A stretch of DNA of 39,463 bases from Pseudooceanicola lipolyticus (lineage in GTDB: Bacteria > Pseudomonadota > Alphaproteobacteria > Rhodobacterales > Rhodobacteraceae), in NCBI RefSeq assembly GCF_002786325.1, contig NZ_PGTB01000026.1, positions 1 through 39,463 on the forward strand, written 5' to 3'. Below the pieces are notes generated by a model, which saw only the letters and a list, made by a program, of their open reading frames with translations, searched no databases and was not told the DNA's origin. How positions within the stretch are numbered: the first letter of the stretch is position 1; the number at the start of each line of letters is the position of its first letter. Shown one piece after another: positions 22,382 through 31,161 of the stretch. The translations under genes and the position numbers were made by a program.

Positions 22382-22407
22382 ATAGGCCGTGGTTTGGGGG
22401 CGACTCT

Positions 22408-22842
22408 GTGGATAAATTTGTCAATCTCATCAAGCTGTCGGTCGGCAGCGACAGCGTCGAGGATATCGCCGCCTGGCAGGAGATGCGGCGCAAGACCGTG
22501 TGGCGCGACGGCTATAGCCGCCATGTCACCCGGATGTGGCCCAAGCGCGAGGCCGAGATCCTGAATGGCGGTTCGATCTACTGGGTGGTCAAGGGGCTGG
22601 TGCAGTGCCGCCAGCGCATCCTGCGGCTGGACGAGATGACCGGCGAGGACGGCATCCGCCGCTGCGCCATCGTGCTGGAACCCGAGCTGCACCGCACCGC
22701 CACCGCGCCGAAACGCCCATTCCAGGGCTGGCGGTACCTGGCCCCCGCCGACGCGCCGCCGGATCTGCCGAAACACCGGCAGGATGAAGAGGCGCTGCCC
22801 GCCGCGCTGAACCAGGCCCTGGCCGAGATCGGGGTGATCTGA
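22408..22842 (+). CDS. DUF1489 family protein
   Basis: A 144-residue soluble protein of a family conserved in alphaproteobacteria and without known function. The opening VNLIKLSVGSDSVEDIAAWQ, the central HVTRMWPKREAEILNGGSIY, and LEPELHRTATAPKRPFQGWRYL near the C-terminus are family features. A GTG start at 22408 is chosen: upstream sequence in the same frame belongs to an antisense reading of nrdJ and to the intergenic promoter. It is divergent from nrdJ and convergent with pntB, with hairpins and a terminator after it. Probably transcribed as a single gene. Confidence 0.88.
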   Translation: MDKFVNLIKLSVGSDSVEDIAAWQEMRRKTVWRDGYSRHVTRMWPKREAEILNGGSIYWVVKGLVQCRQRILRLDEMTGEDGIRRCAIVLEPELHRTATAPKRPFQGWRYLAPADAPPDLPKHRQDEEALPAALNQALAEIGVI

Positions 22843-22850
22843 GCGGGGCA

Positions 22851-22895
22851 AGACTTTCCGGGAAAGTCTTGGCAAAACGCTCGGCAAGCGTTTTC
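22851..22895. repeat. Two adjacent perfect hairpins
   Basis: The first is AAGACTTTCC-G-GGAAAGTCTT (22851-22871, 10-bp arms, one-base centre). The second is AAAACGCT-CGGCA-AGCGTTTT (22875-22895, 8-bp arms), three bases later. They follow the DUF1489 stop by 8 bases. The short AT-containing arms stand out against GC-rich DNA. Paired hairpins like these suggest an interspersed palindromic element, or a transcription stop for the DUF1489 gene; the first has almost no loop and would suit a DNA-level palindrome better than an RNA hairpin. Confidence 0.75.
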
Positions 22896-22926
22896 CACGC
22901 CCGCCCCGACCGGGCGGCGGCAAAGA

Positions 22927-22952
22927 AAAAGCGGCCCCGAAAGGCCGCTTTT
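22927..22952. terminator. Bidirectional rho-independent terminator
   Basis: AAAAGCGGCC - CCGAAA - GGCCGCTTTT forms a 10-bp stem with a six-base loop, with A and T tracts on both sides so that it works in either direction. It lies between the convergent DUF1489 and pntB genes. Confidence 0.9.
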
Positions 22953-22974
22953 GCGCTGTCGATTGTGGTGCCGC

Positions 22975-24423
22975 TCAGTCGATCATCGGCAGCAGCCGGT
23001 CCAGCGAGGCCTTGGCATCGCCGTAGAACATCCGCGTGTTGTCCTTGAAGAACAGCGGGTTCTCGATCCCGGAATAGCCGGTGCCCTGGCCGCGCTTGGA
23101 CACGAAGACCTGCTTGGACTTCCAGACTTCCAGCACCGGCATCCCGGCGATGGGCGAATTCGGGTCGTCCTGCGCCGCCGGGTTCACGATGTCGTTCGAG
23201 CCGATGACGATGGCCACGTCGGTTTCCGGGAAATCCTCGTTGATCTCGTCCATCTCCAGCACGATGTCATAGGGCACCTTGGCCTCGGCCAGCAGCACGT
23301 TCATATGCCCCGGCAGACGCCCGGCCACCGGGTGGATGGCAAAGCGCACCTCCTTGCCGGCGGCGCGCAGCTTGCGGGTCAGTTCGCTGACCGCCTGCTG
23401 GGCCTGGGCCACCGCCATGCCATAGCCCGGCACGATGATGACGCTGTCGGCATCGTTCAGCGCGGCGGCGACGCCGTCGGCCTCGATGGCGATCATCTCG
23501 CCCTCGATATCCGCCGCCGGGCCGCTGCTGCCGCCAAAGCCGCCGAGGATCACGTTGACGAATTTCCGGTTCATCGCGCGGCACATGATGTAGCTGAGGA
23601 TCGCCCCCGAGGAGCCGACCAGCGCGCCGGTCACGATCAGCAGGTCATTGCCGAGGGTAAAGCCGATCGCGGCCGCGGCCCAGCCGGAATAGGAGTTCAG
23701 CATCGACACCACCACCGGCATGTCGGCACCGCCGATGCCCATGATCAGGTGCCAGCCGATGAAGCCGGCAATCAGCGTCACCAGCACCATGGTCCAGATG
23801 CCCGAGCCGGTCATGTACATCAGGCCCAGCACGACACAGGCGGCCAGCGCGGCGGCGTTCAGGATATGGCCGCCGGGCAGCTGCTTGGGCTTGCCATCGA
23901 CCTTGCCGGCCAGCTTGCCGAAGGCGATGACCGAGCCGGTGAAGGTAACGGCGCCGATGAAGATGCCCAGGAACACCTCGACCTTCAGGATGGCGATTTC
24001 CACCGCGTCCTTGTGCCAGAGCCGTTCGCCGAATCCGGTCAGCTCGGCCTCGCCCATGGCGATGCCGGCCGCCTTCATGTCGAGCACCGAGGTCAGCATG
24101 ATATCGGCATTCAGCCCGATAAACACCGCGGCCAGACCCACAAAGGAGTGCAGCGCCGCGACCAGCTGCGGCATTTCGGTCATCTGCACCCGTCCGGCCA
24201 CGTAGTAACCGGCAAAGGCGCCGACGGCGACCGCGATCAGGATCAGGAAAATGTTGTAGACGCCGGGCCCGAACACGGTGGCGATCACCGCGATGGCCAT
24301 GCCGACAATGCCGTACCACACCGCGCGCTTGGCGCTTTCCTGGTTCGACAGGCCGCCCAGCGACAGGATGAAGAGAATGGAAGCCGCAATATAGGCGGCG
24401 GAGGTCACTCCGATAGAGAACAT
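22975..24423 (-). CDS. pntB: NAD(P) transhydrogenase beta subunit PntB
   Basis: A 482-residue membrane protein. Roughly nine transmembrane helices occupy residues 1-270 ([20 protein letters not shown] ... [19 protein letters not shown]). The C-terminal NADP(H)-binding domain III has [33 protein letters not shown] and [15 protein letters not shown]. With PntA it uses the proton gradient to make NADPH from NADH. The ATG at 24423 gives the family's normal N-terminus; the longer frame runs back into pntA and is rejected. It begins 13 bases after the pntA stop, so the two are co-transcribed. The convergent terminator lies just downstream. Confidence 0.95.
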   Translation of the reverse strand: MFSIGVTSAAYIAASILFILSLGGLSNQESAKRAVWYGIVGMAIAVIATVFGPGVYNIFLILIAVAVGAFAGYYVAGRVQMTEMPQLVAALHSFVGLAAVFIGLNADIMLTSVLDMKAAGIAMGEAELTGFGERLWHKDAVEIAILKVEVFLGIFIGAVTFTGSVIAFGKLAGKVDGKPKQLPGGHILNAAALAACVVLGLMYMTGSGIWTMVLVTLIAGFIGWHLIMGIGGADMPVVVSMLNSYSGWAAAAIGFTLGNDLLIVTGALVGSSGAILSYIMCRAMNRKFVNVILGGFGGSSGPAADIEGEMIAIEADGVAAALNDADSVIIVPGYGMAVAQAQQAVSELTRKLRAAGKEVRFAIHPVAGRLPGHMNVLLAEAKVPYDIVLEMDEINEDFPETDVAIVIGSNDIVNPAAQDDPNSPIAGMPVLEVWKSKQVFVSKRGQGTGYSGIENPLFFKDNTRMFYGDAKASLDRLLPMID

Positions 24424-24436
24424 CTGGTTGGCCCCC

Positions 24437-26011
24437 TCAGGATTTCTGGAACATGGCCAGCATCCGGCGCGTAACCAGGAAGCCGCCAACAATGTTGATC
24501 GAGGCAATCAGCACGGCGATCAGGCTGAGCACCACGACGAGCCAGTTGCCCGACCCGATCTGCAGCAACGCGCCCAGGATGATGATGCCCGAGATCGCGT
24601 TGGTCACCGCCATCAGCGGCGTGTGCAGCGCGTGCGAGACGTTCCAGATCACCTGGAAGCCGACAAAGCAGGCCAGCGCGAAGACGATGAAATGCGCCAT
24701 GAAGCTGGCCGGGGCGACCGCGCCCAGCAGCAGCATCAGCACGGTGCCGACCGCCAGCAGGGTGACCTGGCTTTTGGTCTGCGCCTTGAAGGCCGCGGCC
24801 TCCTGCGCCTTCTTCTCTTCCGGCGTCAGTTCCTTCGGCTTGTCCTTGGGCTTTTGCGCCGCGATCGCCTGCACCTTGGGCGGCGGCGGCGGGAAGGTGA
24901 CTTCCTTGGCGTGGGTGATCGTGGCGCCGCGGATCACGTCGTCTTCCATGTTGTGGTTGACGACACCGTCCTTTTCCGGCGTCAGATCGGTCATCATGTG
25001 GCGGATATTGGTGGCGTAGAGCGTCGAGCTCTGCGTCGCCATCCGGCTGGGGAAGTCGGTATAGCCGACGATGGTGACCCCGTTGTCGGTGACGATCTTC
25101 TCGTCCGGCTGGGTCAGCTCGCAATTGCCGCCGCGCTCGGCGGCCAGGTCGACGATCACCGAGCCGGGCTTCATCAACTCGACCATGTCCTTGGTCCACA
25201 GCACCGGCGCCGGCCGGTTCGGGATCAACGCGGTGGTGATGACGATATCGACCTCGGGCGCCAGCTCGCGGAACTTCTTCAGCTGCGCCTCGCGGAACTC
25301 GGGGCTGGAGGGCGCGGCATAGCCGCCAGTGGCGGCGCCGTCCTGCTGGGCCTCTTCGAAATCGAGATAGACAAATTCGGCGCCCATCGATTCGATCTGC
25401 TCGGCCACCTCGGGACGCACGTCAAAGGCCAGCGTGATCGCCCCCAGCGAGGTCGAGGTGCCGATCGCGGCCAGACCGGCCACACCGGCGCCGACCACCA
25501 GGACCTTGGCCGGCGGCACCTTGCCCGCGGCGGTCACCTGGCCGGTGAAGAAGCGGCCGAAATTATTGCCGGCCTCGATCACCGCGCGATAGCCGGCGAT
25601 ATTGGCCATCGACGACAGCGCATCCATCTTCTGCGCCCGCGAGATCCGCGGCACCATGTCCATGGCGATGACCGAAGCGCCGGTATCGGCGGCCTTCTTC
25701 ATCAGCTCTTCGTTCGAACCGGGATAGAAGAAGGAAATCAGCGTCTGACCGGCATGCAGCTGGCCCAGCTCCTCCTCGGAGGGCGGGCGCACCTTGGCGA
25801 CCACCTCGGCCTCTTTCCACAGCTCGGCGGCGGTTTTCACCACCTTGACCCCGGCCTGTTCATAGGCCGCATCCATGAAGCCGGCTTTTTCGCCGGCCCC
25901 GGATTCGATTACACAGTCATGGCCCAGCTTCTGCAGGGCGAGCGCGCTGTCCGGCGTCATCGCCACGCGGTTCTCGCCGTCAAAAATTTCCTTGGGCGTG
26001 CCTATCTTCAC
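24437..26011 (-). CDS. pntA: NAD(P) transhydrogenase alpha subunit PntA (single chain)
   Basis: A 524-residue protein combining the NAD(H)-binding domain I and the first membrane segment, as in E. coli. The opening [20 protein letters not shown], the dinucleotide motif [20 protein letters not shown] (near 172-191), [13 protein letters not shown] and [15 protein letters not shown] are family features. A charged, proline/lysine-rich linker (about 385-420) leads to four transmembrane helices. Many alphaproteobacteria, Rhodospirillum for example, split this subunit in two; here it is fused. The start is GTG at 26011 with GAGGGG upstream. Confidence 0.95.
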   Translation of the reverse strand: MKIGTPKEIFDGENRVAMTPDSALALQKLGHDCVIESGAGEKAGFMDAAYEQAGVKVVKTAAELWKEAEVVAKVRPPSEEELGQLHAGQTLISFFYPGSNEELMKKAADTGASVIAMDMVPRISRAQKMDALSSMANIAGYRAVIEAGNNFGRFFTGQVTAAGKVPPAKVLVVGAGVAGLAAIGTSTSLGAITLAFDVRPEVAEQIESMGAEFVYLDFEEAQQDGAATGGYAAPSSPEFREAQLKKFRELAPEVDIVITTALIPNRPAPVLWTKDMVELMKPGSVIVDLAAERGGNCELTQPDEKIVTDNGVTIVGYTDFPSRMATQSSTLYATNIRHMMTDLTPEKDGVVNHNMEDDVIRGATITHAKEVTFPPPPPKVQAIAAQKPKDKPKELTPEEKKAQEAAAFKAQTKSQVTLLAVGTVLMLLLGAVAPASFMAHFIVFALACFVGFQVIWNVSHALHTPLMAVTNAISGIIILGALLQIGSGNWLVVVLSLIAVLIASINIVGGFLVTRRMLAMFQKS

Positions 26012-26036
26012 AGATTAATCCCCTCGTCATCAGTGT

Positions 26037-26053
26037 CCGGCCATTTCGGCCGG
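26037..26053. promoter_or_regulatory. Hairpin in the pntA leader
   Basis: A perfect 6-bp stem CCGGCC-ATTTC-GGCCGG lies 25 bases upstream of the pntA GTG, within the presumed 5' untranslated region. There is no T tract, so it is not an obvious terminator. It could affect mRNA stability or be incidental. Confidence 0.4.
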
Positions 26054-26137
26054 TTCGGCAATCGAAGTCTCCACTAGCCTGCGGGTAAGAATTGCGCAAG
26101 CGAACGGTGAAAAGTTGCGGGTAATTTTCGCAAAGAT

Positions 26138-26586
26138 TCAAGGACGCCTACGCATTTTTTGTTCGCATTCCGCGCGTTTCGCAGCGAAGGCCAGGCGCAT
26201 TCGGTCCGCTTCGCGGCAGATGAATCGCGGTGTGATCACACTGGCAAATCCGGGATCAGCAGCGGCACCAGCGGCACATCAAAAGGCAGGATCAGCCAGG
26301 CCAAAAGCAGCACCACAGCCGGATAGATCGGATGGCGCGCACGGGCAAAGATCCCGCTGCGGATCAGAGGCGCGGGACTCTGGTGCGGAACAGGTGTTAT
26401 GCGGCGGCGGACAAACTGAAAAAATCAAAACAATATCAGAATGATAAATTCAGAAACCAGCAGCGCCCCCGGCAGGTCGGCCAGTCTGGAGGCCAGGCTC
26501 GGCCCCAGCGCCAGCAGCCGCTCCTGCCGCCGGGCCTGCGCCACGACACCGGCCAGCCAGGGCGGCGGCCAGTCGCGCCATGTCAT
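26138..26586 (-). pseudogene. Decayed isoprenylcysteine carboxyl methyltransferase-like membrane protein
   Basis: Read from the ATG at 26586 on the minus strand, the sequence opens MTWRDWPPPWLAG and meets an in-frame TGA at codon 54 (26425-26427). In the same frame it continues with the family's core VPHQSPAPLIRSGIFARARH, then PIYPAVVLLLAWLILPFDVP, up to a stop at codon 117 (26236-26238). A shift of one frame at that point restores a typical C-terminus (ITPRFICREADRMRLAF) ending at 26138. The LIRSGIFARARHPIY motif is characteristic of ICMT/PEMT-like small methyltransferases of about 150 residues, and the total length fits. One nonsense codon plus one frameshift mean the gene is broken. It lies between pntA and the SDR gene. 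Confidence 0.75.
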
Positions 26587-26955
26587 CACTCCTGGTCTGT
26601 CGCGGGTATGGCCATTGCGGTGAAACGGCCCGATCGGGTCACCGGCAACGCGGTGACGAGACCCCGGGCCGGGTCGCGCAACCGTATCCCGAGCCCGGGT
26701 TCAGTGCAGTCTAGATATTGGGCACCGGCCCCGCCAATGCGGCGTCGCGGGGAGCTTCGTTTCAATCCTTTCCCGGCGACGCCGCCAAGACAGATTCGTT
26801 GACGTGACCATCGATCCGCCGCGGTGCCGGCGCCCCCGACCGGAAGGTGACGCGGCACGGGCGCGCGAACCCGGCGACGCGACGGCGGGCTTGTCAGCGG
26901 CGGGCCAGCCACTAGGCTTGCCGCGACCAGGAGGAGAGGCAGACGGGGAGGAAAC
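26587..26955. other. Stretch without a supported gene
   Basis: About 370 GC-rich bases separate the pseudogene from the SDR. One minus-strand frame (26586-26957) has a hydrophobic start ([20 protein letters not shown]) and a stop that overlaps the pseudogene ATG as TGATG, like an operon junction. However, its body is arginine/proline-rich with no recognised domain, and its start overlaps the divergent SDR start. It may be the remnant of a secreted protein once co-transcribed with the methyltransferase. A good ribosome-binding site for the SDR (GGGGAGGAAAC) ends the region. Confidence 0.4.
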
Positions 26956-27708
26956 ATGTCGCTTCAGGGAAAACACGCCTTCATCACCGGCGGCGGAACC
27001 GGCATCGGGCTGGCCATCGCACGCGCCATGGCGGCGCAGGGCGCCGCCGTCACCATCACCGGGCGCCGGCAGGAGGTGCTGGACGCGGTGGCAGGCGACG
27101 GGATTGTCGGGCTGGCGATGGACGTGCGCGAGGAACAGGACGTGGCCGACAAGGTCGCCGCCGCGGTCGAAGCGCGCGGGCCGGTGCAGATCTGCGTCGC
27201 CAATGCCGGGATCGCCGAGGGCAAGGCGCTGCACAAGATGTCGATGGAGTTCTGGCGCAACATGATGGCCACCAACCTGGACGGCGCCTTTCTCACCATC
27301 CGCGAATGCCTGACCTCGATGCGGCAGACCGACTGGGGCCGGGTGATCACCATCGCCTCGATCGCCGGGGTGCGCGGCCTGAAAGGCGCCCCCTGCTATA
27401 CCGCGTCGAAACACGGGCTGATCGGGCTGACCCGGTCACTTTCCGAAGATTACCTGGGCACGCCCTTCACCTTCAACGCGATCTGTCCCGGCTATGTCGA
27501 CACGCCCATCGTCACCCGCAATGTCGACAGCATCTCGAAACGGGCCGGCATCAGCGCGGATGCGGCGCGCGACATCATGGTCAGTGCCAACCGGCACCAG
27601 CGGCTGATCGCGGCCGAGGAAATCGCCGCCGCCGCTTTGTGGCTGACCGGCCCCGGATCGGAGAGCGTGAACGGCCAGTCCATCGAGATCGCCGGCGGCC
27701 AGATGTGA
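26956..27708 (+). CDS. Short-chain dehydrogenase/reductase (3-hydroxyacyl/3-hydroxybutyrate dehydrogenase-like)
   Basis: A 250-residue classical SDR with intact catalytic features: TGGGTGIG (11-18) for NAD(P) binding, NAG (residues about 88-90), the serine of [19 protein letters not shown] (Tyr-x3-Lys) and [13 protein letters not shown]. The C-terminus [11 protein letters not shown] is usual for the family. The pattern resembles 3-hydroxybutyrate dehydrogenases and acetoacetyl-CoA reductases, but substrate assignment within SDRs from sequence alone is unsafe. It stands alone, with a strong Shine-Dalgarno site 5 bases before the ATG and a stem-loop after the stop. Confidence 0.88.
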   Translation: MSLQGKHAFITGGGTGIGLAIARAMAAQGAAVTITGRRQEVLDAVAGDGIVGLAMDVREEQDVADKVAAAVEARGPVQICVANAGIAEGKALHKMSMEFWRNMMATNLDGAFLTIRECLTSMRQTDWGRVITIASIAGVRGLKGAPCYTASKHGLIGLTRSLSEDYLGTPFTFNAICPGYVDTPIVTRNVDSISKRAGISADAARDIMVSANRHQRLIAAEEIAAAALWLTGPGSESVNGQSIEIAGGQM

Positions 27709-27725
27709 CAGGTTTCAGGCGGAAT

Positions 27726-27756
27726 CGCCGCGCCGGGCGGCGCGGCGGGGCCGGTT
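27726..27756 (+). terminator. Possible terminator after the SDR gene
   Basis: CGCCGCGCC-GGGC-GGCGCGGCG is a perfect 9-bp GC stem 18 bases after the stop codon. It is followed within 10 bases by a short TTTT. The stem is strong but the T run is weak and not adjacent. Confidence 0.5.
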
Positions 27757-27829
27757 TTGCTGCCCGCGCTTTACATGGCCGGGCAAACCGTCTTTGCTGC
27801 ATCGCAACGAAACCTGGCCAGGACCAAAC

Positions 27830-30800
27830 ATGGCAATCACCGCTAGCATCCGGCACCTGACTCACTACAAATACGACCGGCCCGTTACGCTTGCCCCCCA
27901 GATCATCCGCCTGCGGCCCGCGCCACACAGCAGAACGCGGGTGATCTCGCATTCGCTGAAGGTCAGTCCTGACGGCCATTTCGTCAACCACCAGCAGGAT
28001 CCCTACGGCAACTGGCTGTCGCGTTTCGTGTTTCCCGAACCGGTGCGCGAATTCCGCATCGAGGTCGACCTGGTCGCCGATATGACGGTGTATAACCCGT
28101 TCGATTTCTTCGTCGACGAGACCGCCGAGAAATGGCCCTTCGACTATCCGGCCGACCTGCTGGAGGACCTGTCGATCTACCGCACGCCGGAACCGGCGGG
28201 GCCACATCTGCGCCAGTTGCTGGACTCGATCCCGCGGGACACGACCGGGACGGTGGATTTCCTCGTCGCGCTGAACGCGCGGCTTGAACAGCAGATCGGC
28301 TATGTGATCCGGATGGAGCCCGGGGTGCAGACGCCCGAGGAAACGCTGCAGAGCGCGCGCGGCTCCTGCCGCGACACCAGCTGGCTGCTGGTGCAGACGC
28401 TGCGCCACCTGGGCTTTGCCGCGCGTTTCGTTTCGGGCTATCTGATCCAGCTGAAACCCGACCTGGTGTCGCTGGACGGGCCGGCCGGAACCGACCATGA
28501 TTTCACCGACCTGCACGCCTGGTGCGAGGTCTATCTGCCCGGCGCGGGCTGGATCGGGCTGGACCCGACTTCGGGGCTGCTGACCGGGGAAAGCCATATC
28601 CCACTGGCGGCGACGCCGCATTACCGCAACGCCGCGCCGATCACCGGCATGGCCTCGTTTGCCGAGGTCGATTTCGCCTTTGACATGCAGGTCCGGCGCG
28701 TGGCGGAACATCCGCGCATCACCAAGCCGTTTTCGGACGAGGCCTGGCAGGCGCTGGACAAGCTGGGCCACCAGGTCGACGCGGCGCTGACCCAGGGCGA
28801 CATGCGGCTGACGATGGGGGGCGAGCCCACCTTCGTTTCGATCGACGATTTCGAAAGTGCCGAATGGAACACCGCCGCGGTGGGCCCGATGAAACGCGGG
28901 CTGGCCGATAAGATGATCCGCCGGCTGCGCGACCGTTTCGCGCCGGGCGGCTTCCTGCATTACGGCCAGGGCAAGTGGTATCCGGGCGAGACGCTGCCGC
29001 GCTGGACCTTTTCGCTGTACTGGCGCAAGGATGACAAGCCGATCTGGAAAGATGCCGACCTGATCGCCGAGGAGGGCGCCGATACCAAGGCCGATGCCGC
29101 CGCCGCGGGCCGGCTGCTGAGCGAAATCGCCGACCGGCTGGGGATCGCTGGCGAACACGTCCTGCCGGCCTATGAGGATCCGGGCGAATGGATCCTGAAA
29201 GAGGCGAACCTGCCGGAAAACGTGACGCCGGAAAACTCCAAGCTGAAGGATCCTGAGGAACGGCATCGCATCGCCAAGGTTTTCGCCCGCGGCCTGACCG
29301 AACCCTCGGGATTCATCCTGCCGGTGCAGCGCTGGCAGTCCAAGGCGACCGGCCGCCGCTGGCGCTCGGAGAAATGGAAGCTGCGGCGCGGGCACGTGTT
29401 CCTGGTGCCGGGGGACAGCCCGGTGGGCTATCGCCTGCCGCTGGGCACCCTGCCCTATGTGCCGCCCGCGCAATATCCCTATACCTATATCACCGACCCG
29501 ACGGTCGAGCGCGGCCCGCTGCCTGATTTTACCCTGCCCGACGAACCCGAGGTGACATCGCCGCTGGATCAGCCGGTGGCGCGGTTCACCGAGGGCAGCG
29601 CCGTGCAGGACGTGATCGAGCAGGAACTCGGTGCTGGCGCGGTGCGCACCGCGCTGGCGGTGGAACCGCGCGACGGGCGGCTTTGCGTGTTCATGCCGCC
29701 GGTGGAAGCGATCGAGGATTACCTGGAACTGGTGGCGGCGGCCGAGGCCGCGGCCAAGGCGATGGGCCTGCCGGTGCATATCGAGGGCTATGCGCCGCCG
29801 CATGATCCGCGCATGAACGTGATCCGCGTCGCCCCCGACCCCGGCGTGATCGAGGTGAACATCCACCCCGCCGCCAGCTGGGACGAATGCGTCGCCACCA
29901 CCAAGGCGGTCTATGAAGAGGCCCGCCAGTGCCGCCTGGGCGCCGACAAGTTCATGATCGACGGCAAGCATACCGGCACCGGCGGCGGCAATCACGTGGT
30001 GGTGGGCGGCGAAACACCTAATGATTCGCCCTTCCTGCGGCGGCCCGACCTGCTGCGGTCGCTGATCCTGCACTGGCAGCGGCACCCGTCGCTGTCCTAC
30101 CTGTTCTCGGGGCTATTCATCGGCCCGACCAGCCAGGCGCCGCGGATCGACGAGGCGCGGCATGACAGCCTGTACGAGCTGGAGATCGCGCTGGCGCAGA
30201 TCCCCGATCCCGACGAGGGGCCGCAGCCGCAACCCTGGCTGGTCGACCGGCTGCTGCGCAACATCCTGATCGACGTCACCGGCAACACCCACCGGGCCGA
30301 GATCTGCATCGACAAGCTGTTTTCGCCCGACGGCCCGACCGGGCGGCTGGGGCTGATCGAATTCCGCGGCTTCGAGATGCCGCCCGATGCGCAGATGTCG
30401 CTGGCCCAGCAGGTGCTGATCCGGGCGTTGCTGGCGCGGTTCTGGCAAAACCCGATCAAGGGCAAGCCGGTGCGCTGGGGCACCACGCTGCATGACCGGT
30501 TCATGCTGCCGCATTACGTGTGGGAGGATTTCCTGGATGTGCTGCGCGACCTGGGCGATCACGGCTTTGCCTTCCGGCCGGAATGGTACGAGGCGCAGCA
30601 GGAATTCCGCTTTCCCTTCTGCGGCGAGGTCGAATACGAGGGCGTGCATCTGGAACTGCGCCAGGCGCTGGAGCCCTGGCACGTGCTGGGCGAACGCGGT
30701 GCCATTGGCGGCACCGTGCGCTATACCGACAGTTCGGTCGAACGGATGCAGGTCAAGCTGAGCGGCGCCGATCCCGAGCGCTATATCGTCACCTGCAACC

Positions 30801-31159
30801 AGCGCACCGTGCCGCTGCGGCCGACCGACAGCGGTGGCGTCTCGGTGGCCGGCGTGCGGTTCAAGGCCTGGCAGCCGGCCGAGGCGCTGCATCCGGTGCT
30901 GCCGGTCAACGCGCCGCTGGTCTTTGACATCTTCGACACCTGGTCGGGTCGCGCCCTGGGCGGCTGCACCTATCACGTCGCGCATCCGGGCGGGCGCAAT
31001 TACGAGACCTTCCCAGTCAATGGCAACGAGGCCGAGGCGCGACGCCTGGCCCGGTTTGAAAAGACCGGCCACACGCCCGGCAGCTACTGGCCGCAGCCGG
31101 ACCGGACGCATCCGGAATTTCCGATGACGCTGGACCTTCGCCGGGCGCCGGGGATCTGA
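27830..31159 (+). CDS. Transglutaminase-like / DUF2126 putative amidoligase fusion
   Basis: A 1109-residue protein of two parts. The N-terminal third is a bacterial transglutaminase-like cysteine peptidase domain with a complete triad: Cys180 (RGSCRDTSW), His229 (DLHAWCEV) and Asp245 (LDPTSG). From about residue 300 to the end it is DUF2126, annotated in Pfam as a putative amidoligase and recognisable by [50 protein letters not shown] and [17 protein letters not shown]. The length is normal for this fusion. The ATG at 27830 (AGGA upstream) is chosen since the family begins MAI...[11 protein letters not shown]. It is first in a three-gene operon with 2-base gaps. The family is widespread but its product is unknown; formation and cleavage of amide bonds in a peptide or small molecule is the published prediction. 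Confidence 0.92.
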   Translation: MAITASIRHLTHYKYDRPVTLAPQIIRLRPAPHSRTRVISHSLKVSPDGHFVNHQQDPYGNWLSRFVFPEPVREFRIEVDLVADMTVYNPFDFFVDETAEKWPFDYPADLLEDLSIYRTPEPAGPHLRQLLDSIPRDTTGTVDFLVALNARLEQQIGYVIRMEPGVQTPEETLQSARGSCRDTSWLLVQTLRHLGFAARFVSGYLIQLKPDLVSLDGPAGTDHDFTDLHAWCEVYLPGAGWIGLDPTSGLLTGESHIPLAATPHYRNAAPITGMASFAEVDFAFDMQVRRVAEHPRITKPFSDEAWQALDKLGHQVDAALTQGDMRLTMGGEPTFVSIDDFESAEWNTAAVGPMKRGLADKMIRRLRDRFAPGGFLHYGQGKWYPGETLPRWTFSLYWRKDDKPIWKDADLIAEEGADTKADAAAAGRLLSEIADRLGIAGEHVLPAYEDPGEWILKEANLPENVTPENSKLKDPEERHRIAKVFARGLTEPSGFILPVQRWQSKATGRRWRSEKWKLRRGHVFLVPGDSPVGYRLPLGTLPYVPPAQYPYTYITDPTVERGPLPDFTLPDEPEVTSPLDQPVARFTEGSAVQDVIEQELGAGAVRTALAVEPRDGRLCVFMPPVEAIEDYLELVAAAEAAAKAMGLPVHIEGYAPPHDPRMNVIRVAPDPGVIEVNIHPAASWDECVATTKAVYEEARQCRLGADKFMIDGKHTGTGGGNHVVVGGETPNDSPFLRRPDLLRSLILHWQRHPSLSYLFSGLFIGPTSQAPRIDEARHDSLYELEIALAQIPDPDEGPQPQPWLVDRLLRNILIDVTGNTHRAEICIDKLFSPDGPTGRLGLIEFRGFEMPPDAQMSLAQQVLIRALLARFWQNPIKGKPVRWGTTLHDRFMLPHYVWEDFLDVLRDLGDHGFAFRPEWYEAQQEFRFPFCGEVEYEGVHLELRQALEPWHVLGERGAIGGTVRYTDSSVERMQVKLSGADPERYIVTCNQRTVPLRPTDSGGVSVAGVRFKAWQPAEALHPVLPVNAPLVFDIFDTWSGRALGGCTYHVAHPGGRNYETFPVNGNEAEARRLARFEKTGHTPGSYWPQPDRTHPEFPMTLDLRRAPGI

Positions 31160-31161
31160 GC

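Noticed and set aside
22370-22390. An NrdR box upstream of nrdJ (CTATATAG palindrome at 22378-22385)
   Set aside because: The flanking ACA/TGT parts of the NrdR consensus are missing, and a second box at the usual spacing was not found.
20599-22842. A 747-codon plus-strand frame across nrdJ into the DUF1489 gene
   Set aside because: It is the antisense of nrdJ, with a biased, His/Arg/Gly-rich composition; only its last 144 codons, from GTG 22408, match a protein family.
26586-26957. A 123-codon minus-strand gene with a signal-like start
   Set aside because: The body lacks any recognisable domain and its start overlaps the divergent SDR start; noted only as a possible remnant because its stop overlaps the pseudogene ATG.
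27581-30085. An 834-codon minus-strand frame opposite the transglutaminase/DUF2126 gene
   Set aside because: The composition is low-complexity Arg/His/Gln, and the opposite strand has a complete catalytic triad and DUF2126 motifs.
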